Below are positions 1 through 11,744 of a DNA stretch of 64,000 nucleotides, piece by piece. Source of the stretch: Orcinus orca (lineage: Eukaryota > Chordata > Mammalia > Artiodactyla > Delphinidae); the NCBI RefSeq assembly GCF_937001465.1, contig NC_064568.1, positions 30,442,001 to 30,506,000 on the forward strand, in the 5' to 3' direction. The translations under genes and the position numbers were made by a program. Every line of letters begins with the position of its first letter. Positions within the stretch are counted from its first letter, which is position 1. Below the pieces are notes generated by a model. The model had not been told where the DNA came from. It was given only the letters and a program-made list of their open reading frames with translations, and did no database searches.

Positions 1-417
1 TCCCACTAGCCATCCATTTTACATTTGGTAGTGTATATATGTCAGTGCTACTCTCTCACTTCTTCCCAGCCTAACCTTCCCCCCGTGTCCTCAAGTCCAT
101 TCTCTACACCTGTGTCTTTATTCCTGCCCTGCCACTAGGTTCATCAGTACCATTTTTTTAGATTCCATATATGTGCATTAGCATACGATATTTGTTTTTC
201 TCTTTCTGACTTACTTCACTCTGTATGACAGACTCTAGGTCCATCCGCCTCACTACAAGTAACTCAGTTTTGTTCCTTTTTATGGGTGAGTAATATTCCA
301 TTTTATATATGTGCCACATCTTCGTTATCCGTTCATCTATCAATGAACACTTAGGTTGCTTCCATGTCCTGGCTACTGTAAGTAGTGCTGCAGTGAACGT
401 TTGTGGTACATGTCTCA
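1..417 (-). mobile_element. L1 LINE 3' fragment, antisense, cut by window edge
   Basis: Reading the minus strand gives the end of L1 ORF2 (residues such as MWHIYKMEYYSPIKRNKTEL) followed by the 3' UTR. The same text recurs at 1213-1455, 6700-7300, 35150-35500 and 43316-43560, so it is one young L1 family. The element's 3' tail lies beyond the left edge. The piece is 5' truncated at about 417, and no reading frame is functional. Confidence 0.9.
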
Positions 418-424
418 ACCTTTT

Positions 425-845
425 TTTTTTTCAAAAAAAATTTTTAATTATAAAAACAATGCACAGCACTCACTGCCCTAGAGGCAGTGATGCCATAAAT
501 TCAGTACAATTCCATAATATTTTCACTAATTGTTTCTACTAAATCACGTTCCATTTGCTTTATTCACACAATAATATATTATGGACATTATTTCAGGGTA
601 GTATGTACAAGCTACCCATTTTGTTAGCTGTTGTCTTGTATTTATTGCATTTGTGCCATAACTTACTTAACTCTATTAATGGGCCTTCAGATTGTTTTCA
701 GTTTTTGCTTTTCACAATGGATAAGAGCAAACTCTGATAAGTGCTTTTGAGAATATATGTATAAATCCATACAGATGTTTGTAAAATTTATAAGGATTTA
801 TTCCAGGATTTCTCGGTATAGACTTGCTGGGTCAGATGTTATACA
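425..845 (-). repeat. Old L1/HAL1-like 3' UTR fragment
   Basis: This diverged AT-rich sequence has the layout of an old LINE 3' region read backwards: 'ttattcacacaataatatat', then 'gggccttcagattgttttca', then 'agcaaactctgataagtgct'. It lies between two younger antisense L1 pieces. No open frame shows coding character. The family assignment is by eye and could be either L1M or HAL1. Confidence 0.5.
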
Positions 846-1583
846 TTTTTTTTTAACATCTTTATTGGAGTATAATTGCTTTACAATGGTGTGTTAGTTT
901 CTGCTTTATAACAAAGTGAATCAGCTGTACATATACATATATCCCCATATCTCTTCCGTCTTGCATGTCCCTCCCTCCCACCCTACCTATCCCACCCCTC
1001 TAGGTGGTCACAAAGCACTGAGCTGATCTCCCAGTGCTATGTGGCTGCTTCCCACTAGCTATTGGTAGTATATATATGTCCATGCCACTCTCTCACTTTG
1101 TCCCAGCTTACCCTTCCCCCTCCCTGTGTCCTCAAGTCCATTCTCTAGTAGTAGATTTGCATCTTTATTCCCATCCTGCCCCTAGGTTCATCAGAACCTT
1201 TTTTTTTTTTTTTTAGATTCCATATATATGTGTTAGCATACAGTATTTGTTTTTCTCTTTCTGACTTACTTCACTCTGTATGACAGACTCTAGGTCCATC
1301 CACGTCACTACAAGTAACTCAATTTTGTTTCTTTTTATGGCTGAGTAATATTCCATTGTATATATGTGCCACATCTTCTTTATCCATTCATCTGTCAATG
1401 GACACTTAGGTTGCTTCCATATGCTGGCTATTGTAAATAGAGCTGCAATGAACATTGTGGTACATGACTCTTTTTGAATTATGGTTTTCTCAGGGTATAT
1501 GCCCAGTAGTGGGATTGCTGGGTCATATGGTAGTTCTATTTTTAGTTTTTTAAGGAACCTCCATACTGTTCTCCATAGTGCAT
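846..1583 (-). mobile_element. Young L1 3' end, antisense, 5' truncated
   Basis: A T-run at 846 is followed by 'aacatctttattggagtata', the reverse complement of the L1 3' terminus and poly(A). The element runs through the 3' UTR into the last part of ORF2 (minus-strand peptide at 1213-1455 containing TMEYYSAIKRNKIEL). It stops at about 1583, inside the 'ttctccatagtg' ORF2 motif. It is a typical 5'-truncated retrotransposed copy and is non-functional. Confidence 0.9.
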
Positions 1584-1584
1584 G

Positions 1585-1738
1585 AGAGATCTTTTATGCT
1601 GATGAGAATATTTGACAACTGAATTCTGCTGTCTGGTGATGGTTGCATAACTCCCTAAATATACTAAAAATTACGCTGAAAATGGAGAATTTTATCGCAT
1701 GTAAATTATACCTCAATAAAGTTGTTTGTAAAAAGGGA
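1585..1738 (+). repeat. Old L1M 3' end fragment
   Basis: The text 'ggtgatggttgcataactcc...aattttatcgcatgtaaatt...cctcaataaagttg' matches the conserved end of older mammalian L1 3' UTRs, which finish with a Leu-free AATAAA-like tail. It is diverged and much older than the adjacent L1. Confidence 0.55.
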
Positions 1739-2369
1739 ATCAAGTGATATTCAAAGAAAGAGTCCAAGAGCACTAGTTATTAATTTAAAATCACATATGT
1801 GAAATATGCATCATAATAAATGTTAACACTAAAAAAGAGCTATATTGTGTTTTAATAAGAATGTGAAAGCATTTTACATGCAGAATTACTTCTCTGTTAA
1901 GGAGAAAAGAATCCTCAATGAATTTAAACTTTAGCAGAAGTGATCCAGAAAATATAATGGAATAAAATTCCCTTTGATGATTGTGAAGCCTAGGAATGAA
2001 TGTGTGAGGGAGGCCTTGTACATGGAACCACCTTCTGTAAAACTTTAAATTTCAGTAAACAGCCATATTAGCTATATACCTAAACATCACTGCACATATT
2101 TAAATATGCTATTTTGCAAACTCACTTTTTCCTTGTAATGATACCTAGAGCTATTTGACAGCATCACTGAAGATGTACATTGAAAGTTTGTCCTTCCTAG
2201 ATCATAACAAGAAAAATAAATACCATTTTGCCTTCTAATACATTAATCAAATCATCAACAAATGATTCTAATGCATTAATCAAATCATCAGAAGTCTGAC
2301 ATCAGTTTTGCAAGTTCATTCTGACCTGAAGTGAACATTCACAAATGGTTGTAAATGATTGAGGACCTT
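1739..2369. other. Intronic sequence without recognised features
   Basis: This AT-rich unique sequence lies between L1 elements. The only local structure I see is a short imperfect repeat, 'aatgcattaatcaaatcatc', present at about 2240 and 2270 (about 30-bp spacing). I found no splice-bounded open frame. Confidence 0.5.
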
Positions 2370-3061
2370 TAAGATGATAGAGGACCTTTAAGATGGCAGA
2401 AGAGTGAGATGTGGAGATCACCTTCCTCCCAACAAATACATCAGAAATACATCTACATGTGGAACAACTACAGAACACCTACTGATCGCTGGCAGAAGAC
2501 CACAGACTTCCCAAAAGGCAAGAAAATACCCACGTACCTGGCCGTGTGGCTGACAGGGTCTTGGTGCTCTGGCCGGTATCAGGCCTGCGCCTTCAAGGTG
2601 GGAGAGCCGAGTTTAGGACATTGGACCACCAGAGACCTCCTGGACCCATGTAATATCAATCAGCAAGAGCTCTCCCAAAGATCTCCATATCAACAATAAG
2701 ACCCAGCTCCACTCAACGACCAGCAGGCTCCAGTGCTGAACACCCCATGCTAAACAACTAGCCAGACAGAAACCCCACCCATTAGCAGAGAGGCTGCCAG
2801 GAATCATAATAAGTTCACAGACACCCCAAAACACACCGCCAGACATGGTCCTGCGCACCAGAAAGACAAGATCCAGCCTCATCCACCAGAACACAGGCAC
2901 CAGTCGCCTCCACCAGGAAGCCTACACAACCCACTGAACCAACCTTACTCACTGGGGGCAGACTCCAAAGACAACGGGAACTACGAACCTGCAGGCTGTG
3001 AAAAGGAGACCCCAAACACAGTAAGTTAAGCAAAATGAGAAGACAGAGAAATACACAGTAG

Positions 3062-4280
3062 ATGAAGGAGCAAAGTAAAAACCCACCAGACCAAACAAAT
3101 GAAGGGGAAATAGGCAGTCTACTTGAAAAAAGAATTCAGAGTACTGAGAGTAAAGATGATCCAAAATCTTGGAAATAGAATGGAGAAAATACAAGAAACA
3201 TTTAACAAGGGCCTAGAAGAACTAAGGGGTAGACAAACAATGATGAACAACACAATAAATGAAATTTAAAATTCTCTAGAAGGAATCACTAGCAGAATAA
3301 CTGAGGCAGAAGAACAGATAAGTGACCTGGAAGATAAAATAGTGGAAATAACTACTACAGAGCAGCATAAAGACAAAAGAATGAAAAGAATTGAGGACAG
3401 TCTCAGAGACCTCTGGGACAACATGAAACGCACCAACCTTCAAATTATAGGGGTCCCAGAAGTAAAAGAGAAAAAGAAGGGAACTGAGAAAATATTTGAA
3501 GAGATTATAGTTGAAAACTTGCTAATATGGGAAAGGAAATAGTCAACTCCAGGAAGCTCAGAGAGTCCCATACAGGATAAATCCTAGGAGATACACGCCA
3601 ACACACAATTATTTTTTTAATTTATTTATTTTTTGCTGTGTTCAGTCGTCGTTGCTGTGCACGGGCTTTCTCTAGTTCTGGCGAGTGGGGCTACTCTTTG
3701 TTGTGGTGCATGGGCTTCTCATTTTGGTGGCTTCTCTTGTTGCAGAGCACAGGCTCTAGGCAAACAGGCTTCAGTAGTTGTGGCACATGGGCTCAGTAGT
3801 TGTTGCTCATGGGCTATAGAGCACAGGCTCAGTAGTTGTGGCACACGGGCTTACTTGCTCCGCGGCATGTTTGATCTTGCCAAACCGAGCTCAAACCTAC
3901 GTCCCCTGCATTGGCAGGCAGATTCTTAACCACTGCGCAACCAGGGAAGCCCCACCAAGACACATATTATTCAAACTATAAAAATTAAATACAAAGAAAA
4001 AGTATTAAAAACAGCAAGGGAGAAGCAACAAATAACATACAAAGGAACCCCTATAATGGTAACAGCTGATCATTCAGCAGAAGCTCTGCAAGCCAGAAAG
4101 GAGTGGCAGGACATATTTAAAGTGGTGAAAGGGAAAAACCTACAACCAGAATTACTCTACCCAGCCAGGATCTCATTCACATACGACAGAGAAATTAAAA
4201 CCTTTACAGACAAGCAAAGGCTAAGAGAATTCAGCACCACTAAACCAGCTTTACAACAAATGCTAAAGGAACTTCTCTAG
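3062..4280 (+). pseudogene. L1 ORF1 remnant (RNA-binding chaperone), broken
   Basis: ORF1p normally forms a coiled-coil trimer with an RRM and a C-terminal domain that coats L1 RNA. Visible parts are the coiled-coil segment, the RRM motif IIGVPEVKEKKKG near 3440-3490, and the C-terminal domain at 4056-4280 with QARKEWQDIFKVVKGKNLQP. The frame is broken by indels and stops and is physically split by the SINE at 3612-3954. It is non-functional. Confidence 0.85.
3612..3954 (-). mobile_element. CHR-type SINE, long form, nested in L1 ORF1
   Basis: The minus-strand copy ends at its tRNA-derived head (rc of 'ggggcttccctggttgcgca'), and its tail is on the left as 'atttttttaatttatttatt'. The body has the repeated 'cagtagttgtggcacacggg' motif that distinguishes the long CHR form from the short one. 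The target-site duplication is imperfect: 'ccaacacacaatta' at 3598-3611 and 'ccaagacacatatta' at 3955-3969. It is younger than its host L1. Confidence 0.9.
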
Positions 4281-4378
4281 GCAGCTTTTCTCTAGCGAAA
4301 TCTGGTTCCTTGAGAAGATAAAATTGATAAACAAGAGAAACAAAAGACCTACAGTAACAAACCAAAACAATTAAGAAA

Positions 4379-4531
4379 ATGGTAATAGGCATATACATAT
4401 CGATAATTACCTTAAATGTAAATGGACTAAATGCTGCAGCCAAAAGACACAGACAGGCTGAATGGATACAAACACAAGACCTGTACATATGCTATCTACA
4501 ACAAACCCACTTCAGACCTAGGGACACATAG
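4379..4531 (+). pseudogene. L1 ORF2 N-terminus (endonuclease start), catalytic Glu lost
   Basis: The ORF2 start ATG opens a 50-residue frame containing the L1 endonuclease motif LNVNGLN. The family's conserved QETH motif, whose Glu is catalytic, reads LQQTHFRP here, and a TAG follows at 4529. Later endonuclease pieces (VNIYATN near 4710, SRIDHILGHKSS near 4980-5020) lie in other frames. This is a dead copy. Confidence 0.85.
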
Positions 4532-5888
4532 AGACTGAAAGTGAGGGGATAGAAAAAGATATTCCATTCAAATGGAAATCAGAAGAAAGCTGTAGTAGCA
4601 ATTTTCATATCAGACAAAAGAGACTTTAAAATAAAGACTGTTACAAGAGACAAAGAAGTACACTACATAATTATCAAGGGATCAATCCAAGAAGAAGATA
4701 TAACAATTGTAAATATTTATGCAACCAACGTAGGAGCACCTCAATACATAAGGCAAATGTTAACAATCTTAAAAGAGGAAATCGACAGTAACACAATAAT
4801 AGTAGAGGACTTTAACAACCCACTTTCACCAATGGACAGGTCAACCAAAATGAAAATAAATTAGGAAACACAAGCTTTAAATGGCACATTAAACAAGATG
4901 GACTTTATTGATATTTATAGGACGTGCCATCCAAAGCAACAGAATACACTTATTTTCTCAAGTGCTGATGGAACATTCTCCAGGATAGATCATATCTTGG
5001 GTCACAAATCAAGCCTTGGTAAATTTAAGAAAATTGAAGTCGTATCAAATACCTTTTCCGAACACAATGCTATGAGACTAGATATCAATTACAGGAAGAA
5101 AACAGTAAAGAAATACAAACACATGGAGGCTAAACAATATGCTACTAAATAACCAAGAGATCACTGAAGAAATCAAAGAGGAAATAAAATACCTAGAAAC
5201 AAATGACAATGAAAACACGATGGCCCAAAACCTATCGGATGCAGCCAAAACAGGTCTAAGAGGTAAGTTGATAGCAATACAAGCCTACCTCAAGAAACAA
5301 GAAAAGTGTCAAATAAACAACCTAACCTTACACCTAAAGCAATGAGAGAAAGAAGAACAAAAAAACCCCCAAAGTTAGCAGAAGGAAAGAAATCATAAAG
5401 ATCAGAGCACAAATAAATGAAAAAGAAATGAACAAAATGATCACAAACATCAGTAAAACTAAAAGCTGGTTCCTTGAGAAGATAAAATTGATAAACCATT
5501 AGCCAGACTCATCAAGGGAAAACGGGAGAAGTCTCAAATCAACAGAATTACAAATGAAAAAGGAGAAGTAACAGCTAGCACTGAAAAAATAGAACAGATC
5601 ATGAGAGATAACTACAAGCAAGTATATGCCAATAAAATGGACAACCTGGCAGAGATGGAAAAATTCTTAGAAAACTACAACCTTTTGAGTCTGAACCCGG
5701 AGCTGGAGGAATCAGGCTCCCTGACTTCAGACTATATTACAAGGCTACAGTAATATACAGACTATATTACAAAGACAGTATGGTACTGGCACAAAAACAG
5801 AAACATAGATCAATGGAACAGGATAGAAAACCCAGAGATAAACCCACGCACATATGATCACCTTATCTTAGACAAAGGAGGCAAGAAT

Positions 5889-6608
5889 ATGCAATGGAGA
5901 AAAGATGTCCTCTTCAATAAGGGGTTCTGGGAAAACTGGACAGCTACATGTAAAAGAATGAACTTAGAACACTCCCTAACACCATACACAAAAATAAACT
6001 CAAAATGGATTAAAGACCTAAATGTAAGGCCAGACACTATAAAACTCTTAGAGGAAAACATAGGCAGAACACTCTATGACATAAATCACAGCAAGATCCT
6101 TTTTGACCCACCTCCTAGAGAAATGGAAATAAAAACAAAAATAAACAAGAGGGACCTAATGAAACTTAAAAGCTTTTGCACAGCAAAGGAAACCATAAAC
6201 AAGACCAAAAGACAACCCTCAGAATGGGAGAAAATATTTGCCAACGAAGCAACTGACAAAGGATTAATCTCCAAAATATACAAGCAGCTCAGACAGCTCA
6301 ATATCAAAAAAACAAACAACCCAATCCAAAAATGGGCAGAAGACCTAAATAGACATTTCTCCAAAGAAGATATACAGATTGCCAACAAACACATGAAAGG
6401 ATGCTCAACATCACTAATCATTAGAGAAATGCAAATCAAAACTACAGTGAGGTATCACCTCACACCTGTCAGAATGGCTGTCATCAAAAATTCTACAATA
6501 AATGCTGGAGAGGGTGTGGAGAAAAGGGAACCCTCTTGCACTGTTAGTGGGAATGTAAATTGGTACAGCCACTATGGAGAACAGTATGGAGGTTCCTTAA
6601 AAAACTAA
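5889..6608 (+). pseudogene. L1 ORF2 C-terminal fragment
   Basis: This 239-residue open stretch matches the part of L1 ORF2p after the reverse transcriptase: FNKGFWENWTATCKRMNLEH, then the KWIKDLNVRPDTIKLLEENI-type segment, then WEKIFANEATDKGLISKIYK. The near-identical stretches at 34320-34750 and 43700-44464 confirm repeat identity. It has no start of its own and is not a host gene. The next part (MFIAALFTIARTWKEPE, 6695 on) is in another frame. Confidence 0.9.
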
Positions 6609-6830
6609 AAATAGAACTACCATATGACCCAGCAATCCCACTACTGGGCATATACCCTGGGAAAACCATAATTTAAAAAGAGTCATGTACCACAGTGTTC
6701 ATTGCAGCTCTATTTACAATAGCCAGGACATGGAAGGAACCTGAGTGTCAATCGACAGATGAATGGATAAAGAAGATATGGCACATATATTCAATGGAAT
6801 ATTACTCAGCCATAAAAAGAAATGAAATTG

Positions 6831-7027
6831 GGGCTTCCCTGGTGGCGCAGTGGTTGAGAGTCCACCTGCTGATGCAGGGGACACGGGTTTGTGCCCTGGT
6901 CCGGGAAGATCCCACATGCCGCAGAGCGGCTAGGCCCGTGAGCCATGGCCACTGAGCCTGTGCTCCGCAACGGGAGAGGCCACAACAGTGAGAGGCCCGT
7001 GTACCGCAAAAAAAAAAAAAAAGAAAG
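6831..7027 (+). mobile_element. CHR-type SINE, short cetacean form, nested in L1 3' region
   Basis: It begins 'gggcttccctggtggcgcag', carries an A-box-like 'tggcgcagtgg' and a B-box-like 'gggtttgtgccc', and ends in an A-rich tail. It is flanked by a perfect 17-bp target-site duplication, 'aaaaagaaatgaaattg', at 6814-6830 and 7028-7044. A block of about 15 bp that other copies have before 'ctgtgctccgcaac' is missing (cgctgagcctgcgcgtccgg shortened). Confidence 0.95.
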
Positions 7028-7512
7028 AAAAAGAAATGAAATTGAGTTATTTGTAGTGAGGTGGATGGACCTAGAGTCTGTAATACAGAGTGAAGTAAGT
7101 CAGAGAAAAACAAGTACCATATGCTAACACATATATATGAAATCTAAAAAAAAATTAGTTCTGAAGAACCTAGGGGCAGGACAGGAATAAAGGCGCAGAC
7201 GCAGAGAATGGACTTGAGGACACAGGGAGGGGGAAGGGTAAGCTGGGAAGAAGTGAGAGAGTGGCGTGGACATATATACACTACCAAATGTAAAATAGAT
7301 AGCCAGTGGAAGCAGCTGCATAGCATAGAGAGATCACCTCAGTGCTTTGTGACCACCCAGAGGGCTGGGAAGTGAAGAGTGGGAGGGAGGCAAAAGAGGG
7401 AGGGAATATGGGGACATGTGTGTACGTATAGCTGATTCACTTTGTTATACAGCAGAAGCTAACACAATAATGTGAAGCAATTATACTCCAATAAAGGTGT
7501 TTTTAAAAAATC

Positions 7513-8599
7513 ATTGTATATACAGAAGCAAAATGAATAGGTAATCTGAATAGATGAGTTTATCTGTGCTCTTGGAAGGTTGCTACCATTTACTCAAATA
7601 CTCACCGAGGTTGCCACTGTGAAAAAAAAATTGTCAAACAAAGATGAAGATAAAAAGGTGGATTGAAAATTGAATTCAAAAGTAATTTTACTTTCAAATG
7701 GTTTGCAAATGTAGATATTAAGTTTGGAATGAATGTCGTTAATGACCATAGCTGGGAGAGTTATACACCTGCTGATCACTAGAATATTATAATAAATGAG
7801 ATTGATTTTCCTGTTGACTACCCCATTTTTTCTCATCGTGGTCTCATTACTTTTTCTATCACATTGCTGACCCTTAGCTGTGAATGCTCAGTTACAGATA
7901 TAAGAAAAATGTATTAACTCCTATATGTTTTTTTAAAAAAGAATGTGTCTTTAAGTGTAAGAGGAGTGTTGCAACTGTTGCTTGTCTTTTTCTGCTTTGT
8001 TAGGTCACAGGAGGTTTTAGATGGTGAAAATCAACCCTGTATTACAAGAGAAGAGATGTTTTACAAGCAGCCTTCCTTACAGCAACTAAATTGTCCCCAA
8101 AAAAGCATATAAGCGTAATGAAGCTTTTAAGTAGTCACATATATGCATTTATATTCTCTCTCTCTCATGAATGACTAATTTTAATTTTTTAAAGTAGCAA
8201 TTCAGCTTACTTTCAGAACCATTTAAGCTTAGTACATGATTTTGTTTTCCCTCCAAAACCAACTACTCTTGATTATGAGATAATGTTTGCATATTTATTT
8301 TCACGAAGAGAGTAGAATAAAACCTCATCATCATGTGAGTGGCTTAGTCCTCTAATACCTTTGTCCTAAGCTGGGCACATGATCATTTAGAAATTCTTCC
8401 AGAAGTCAGAGCCATAATAGTTAGATTTGACAGAACTGTTTTGTGCAAACCAACACCTGACCTCCACGAGGGCAGAGTCATGCCATGCACCCATTGTGTG
8501 GTTATCAAGCTTTTACAGCCCAGGGGACTCATGTTTCTTAATATATATTTGTTGGATTACATTGGAAGACCTGCTACAGAGAGGAACAGATTTCTGCAT
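7513..8599. other. Intronic sequence without recognised features
   Basis: This is AT-rich unique sequence. A minus-strand frame at 7594-7836 has no splice-site support and no recognisable domain. A short CT run lies near 8155. Nothing else stands out. Confidence 0.5.
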
Positions 8600-8950
8600 A
8601 GTCCTCAGGAGTATTGTGTCTGGAATCTCCCAGCTATCTGCATGGTTCCAACCATTTCATTCAATTCTTGCCCAAATGGCACCTTCTTTGGGAAGACTTC
8701 CCTAACTACCTCTTCTGAAATAATACTTTCCACCCCATCTCTATCACCTTTTTGTACTTTACTTTTCTTTATAGCCCTTACTGAGAGCTGACATATGTGT
8801 ACTTGTTTGTTTGTTTCTTGTTTATTACTGTCTTCCTCTATGAAAACATGCTTCATTAGGGCAGGGACTTCGTTTTATTCACTGCGATATCCCCAGTATC
8901 TCCTTCCAGGCTTGACACCGTGTAGGTGCTTAATAAATAGACATGCAAAT
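8600..8950 (+). repeat. L2 LINE 3' end
   Basis: The order is characteristic of L2: 'aatggcaccttctttgggaa' (treatment of the 'caccttctc...aagccttcc' block), then 'ttagggcagggacttcgttt', 'ccccagtatctcc' and 'taggtgcttaataaatag'. It is ancient and diverged. The overlapping open frames here are non-coding. Confidence 0.8.
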
Positions 8951-8984
8951 ATATGATTACAATAGTGTTTCAACAAAGACAGTT

Positions 8985-9120
8985 GAGCAGCTGTTTCCCA
9001 ATTAACTACAAAACTCTGAACCAAGCTCTGTGAGATGCTGTGATAACCAGGATGTGGTCTCAGTCATCAGAGACCTTTCAGGCCAGTAGAAGAAACAGAC
9101 TGTAGGTAGCAGCCTACAGT
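8985..9120 (-). repeat. L2 fragment
   Basis: 'gagatgctgtgataaccagg...cagtcatcagagacctttcaggccagtag' looks like a diverged reverse-orientation L2 3' segment (the usual form is '...ctgccctcatggagcttaca...agtgg'). Short and weak. Confidence 0.4.
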
Positions 9121-9334
9121 GACACCCATATTTTTTCACCAAGACTCACCACGGCAGGATGAAAGATGTCTTGGCTCACAGCCCCACCCATTCCCACTTT
9201 CCAGTTTGGAGGTTGGGACATCAGTAGAGGATTATGTTGTCACGTATGGGCCAGTCAAATTTTAGTTATTAGAAAGTTAAAGGCCAAAAATACAAAGCAT
9301 TCAGTAAACAATCCACAGCACCCCCGGTTGATAA

Positions 9335-9570
9335 TGGTTAGTACTTAGGTAGAGCTTTCTGTATGCCAGGCACTGTTCTAAACATTGTATGTATATTCAC
9401 TTATGCAGTCCTCACAACAATCTTGTGAGTACTATTATTTTTCCACATTTTACGATGAAGAAACTAAGGCACAAAAGGTTAAGTAACTTGCCTATTGTCA
9501 CAGAGCTAGGAAATGGTGAAGCCAGAATTTTTACCCAAAAACTCTGGCTTCAAAGTTATTGCTCAGTATT
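9335..9570 (-). repeat. MIR SINE
   Basis: It contains 'gccaggcactgttctaaaca', 'cctcacaacaatcttgtgag', 'acgatgaagaaactaaggca' and 'gtaacttgcctattgtcaca' in the order of a reversed MIR. It is an ancient tRNA-derived SINE, and the frame at 9389-9613 runs through it. Confidence 0.85.
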
Positions 9571-10084
9571 TGGCCTATTTCCCCACTTGTTGATAATGAG
9601 TAGTCTAAAATAATAACAATTTATTATTTTAAAAAATATATATATATATCAGTTCTTGAAAACTACAATCAACTCAAGATGACAACACTTGATGATGAAT
9701 TTGTAACAAATTGTCCTTCCCCTAAGTTGCAGAAATTCTACTTCTCTTGTGCTTGTACATTTGCATATTAGGAACTTTACAAATTCTTTGTGGAATTTAG
9801 AATGAGAGACTGCTTTAAACTCTAAAATGGGCTTTGCAATACCAAATTCTAGTAACCCTTTTAAACTCAAAATGTTACTAGCAAGTGGTAAAACTGAGAT
9901 ATATGAGACCACATGTTATTCACCTGTAAAAACAAAGGAAAAGATTTGCATCCTATCACGGCCTATAAAGTGGACTATAGTTACTGACCTAAGAGCACCA
10001 AGGGGGAATGAAAAGAATTCAGTGTTAGGGGTTGAAAACATGCTGTTGTAAGTTTAAAAAAAAAAAGTGATTATTTTTAATTTA

Positions 10085-10240
10085 CAGATCCAAGACGTTT
10101 TCAAGGAGGAGGTGGCATATCTAATCCAAACTGTGATGGATGAATATAGTTCAAGTGGCATAATGAGGGAAGGGACTTTCCAAGGGAAATGCATAAGCAA
10201 AGGCATGAAAATACAAGAGAATGGAGTATGTTTAAGTAGG
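10085..10240 (-). repeat. L2 fragment
   Basis: 'ttcaaggaggaggtggcata...tggatgaatatag...aagggactttccaagggaaatgcataagcaaaggc' is a reversed L2 3' segment (gaggtgacat..., ggatgaat..., attccaggcagaggga...caaaggc). A frame at 10067-10336 resembles an exon after 'tttacag' but is explained by this repeat. Confidence 0.6.
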
Positions 10241-10339
10241 AGCAAGAATGCTGGTATTGTCATTGTGGCAGCCCACTCCAGTGTCCCACCTTACGTCCTC
10301 TGGGTCCACCTCTGGTATCAGCTGCAGCTGCAGTGAGCA

Positions 10340-11325
10340 GTTTGGTGCAAGCTTGATTGGACAGCATCCCTTATCTAGTGCCACCCAAGGGCTTCTTTGA
10401 TGCAGTAGAAGCCTGACAGCTTGGAAATACTGGGGAGTTAAGCCCCCCAGAGGCAACTCTTAACCACTGGGGATTGGGAGTCAGTGGATATAGGCTCCCA
10501 CCTCCCATTCTTCAAATGGATTATCTGGGAAGTGTTCTGTACCTGTCTCCAGATACCCTGGTAGAATGGAGCCCCTGTGGCCTATAGCAGTGTCAGAGCC
10601 AGTGCATCCTGATCTTGGCCTTTCCTCTTTTGCTCTCTTCCTCTTCCTGCTCCTTCATTCCTGCTTCATGGAATCACCTAAACTATGGGCACCTATGTCC
10701 TTTTCTCAGAATCTACTTTTGAGGGTGTAGTTTTTCAAGAGGCTGCACAACATAACCAGCCATATGAGATAGCTCAAAGGATTGAATTGTCAAACAGACT
10801 CAAAAGACTCAGAGATTTTAGCCAGTATTGAAGTACCTGTGAAGCAGAAAGAGATCCAGGACTGCCACTGAAGTCTTCCAGTCCTTTCTCAATGCACTTA
10901 GGCCCACACTTAACAGATGACTTCTCTTAAGTAGTACCTGAGATAGTGATTCTGAGAGAATATCCCTCACCCAATGGGAGCTGTTACATTTATGGCTTAT
11001 GTGACATTTTCCAGGGAGCCATGCCCCGTGAGTGCATGAATTCCAGGTTTATTAACCATAAGAAGTCCTAGACAGATCAGGTACATCCAGCAAAAAGTAT
11101 TTCATTAAGGACTTTCACCCTGATAAATACCATTAGTGTATTTGCCGAAAGATCAGTCATGTTTACAAGGAGCTTTGGCTGGTCCCCTTTCTCTTCTGGA
11201 ATGCCCTTTAGTAAAAGGGTAGAATGGGGTGCAGGCCTGTTACACACACCCTTTTCCTCCTAGTAAGCATGTTACCTTTCAAAAACGCTAAGCCAGACAA
11301 CTACCATCCTTTATTCCTCTTGCTT
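10340..11325. other. Intronic sequence without recognised features
   Basis: This is unique sequence somewhat richer in G and C than its surroundings. I see no repeat family, tRNA, splice-bounded frame or tandem structure. Confidence 0.45.
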
Positions 11326-11327
11326 TG

Positions 11328-11535
11328 TCTTTTTAGATCGATTTCTAGCTCTGCCACATACTAGCTCTGAGACCTTGAACAAGTGGCGTAGTGTCTCTGA
11401 GCCTTTAACTACATTAGTAAGATGTGAATATTAATTCCTATTTCAAAGAGCGGTTGAGGGGAATAAATGAAATAACACTGGTGAAATGATGTACAGGCTC
11501 TGGCACATGGTAGGGATTTAGATGTTGCTCTTCCA
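11328..11535 (+). repeat. MIR SINE
   Basis: 'ctagctctgccacatactag...gaccttgaacaagtggcgta...tctctgagcc...aataaatgaaataac...ctctggcacatggtaggg' follows the MIR consensus from tRNA-derived body to 3' end. Diverged. Confidence 0.85.
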
Positions 11536-11744
11536 TTTCCCATCCTTTTCTGTTTGTAATTACAGCCTCGGTTTCTCCCCTATGGAGATCTTCTTGGTAT
11601 CTCATGTTAAGACTCCCAACAACCGAACCCTAGCTTTATTCTGCAACTCCACTCTTTCTCCCACCCCAATTCTGATATTCTCTCCTGATATCTCTGAAAT
11701 CCCCCTGGTTTGCATCTTGTACTCTTATTATATGATGTCTGACA

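Larger units (their letters stand above)
2370..7512 (+). mobile_element. Young L1, near full-length span, internally deleted, with two nested SINEs
   Basis: The L1 starts near 'aagatggcagaagagtgaga' (end of the 5' UTR). It continues through a degenerate ORF1 (about 3062-4280) and ORF2 (ATG at 4379) and ends at 'ccaataaaggtgtttttaaa' near 7510. The ORF2 endonuclease region survives in pieces. At about 5700 the sequence jumps to the region after the reverse transcriptase, so the RT core is missing. The 239-residue open stretch at 5889-6608 is the ORF2 C-terminal part and includes the Cys-region frame. SINEs are inserted at 3612 (minus) and 6831 (plus). The element is in the same orientation as the host gene. 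Confidence 0.93.

Noticed and set aside
5889..6608. The 239-codon frame as a host protein
   Set aside because: It is the L1 ORF2 C-terminal region; near-identical text occurs at 34320-34750, 43700-44464 and 54840-55130.
10067..10336. 89-codon frame after 'tttacag' that looks like a coding exon
   Set aside because: The text matches a reversed L2 3' segment, and similar phrases occur at 20000 and 57900.
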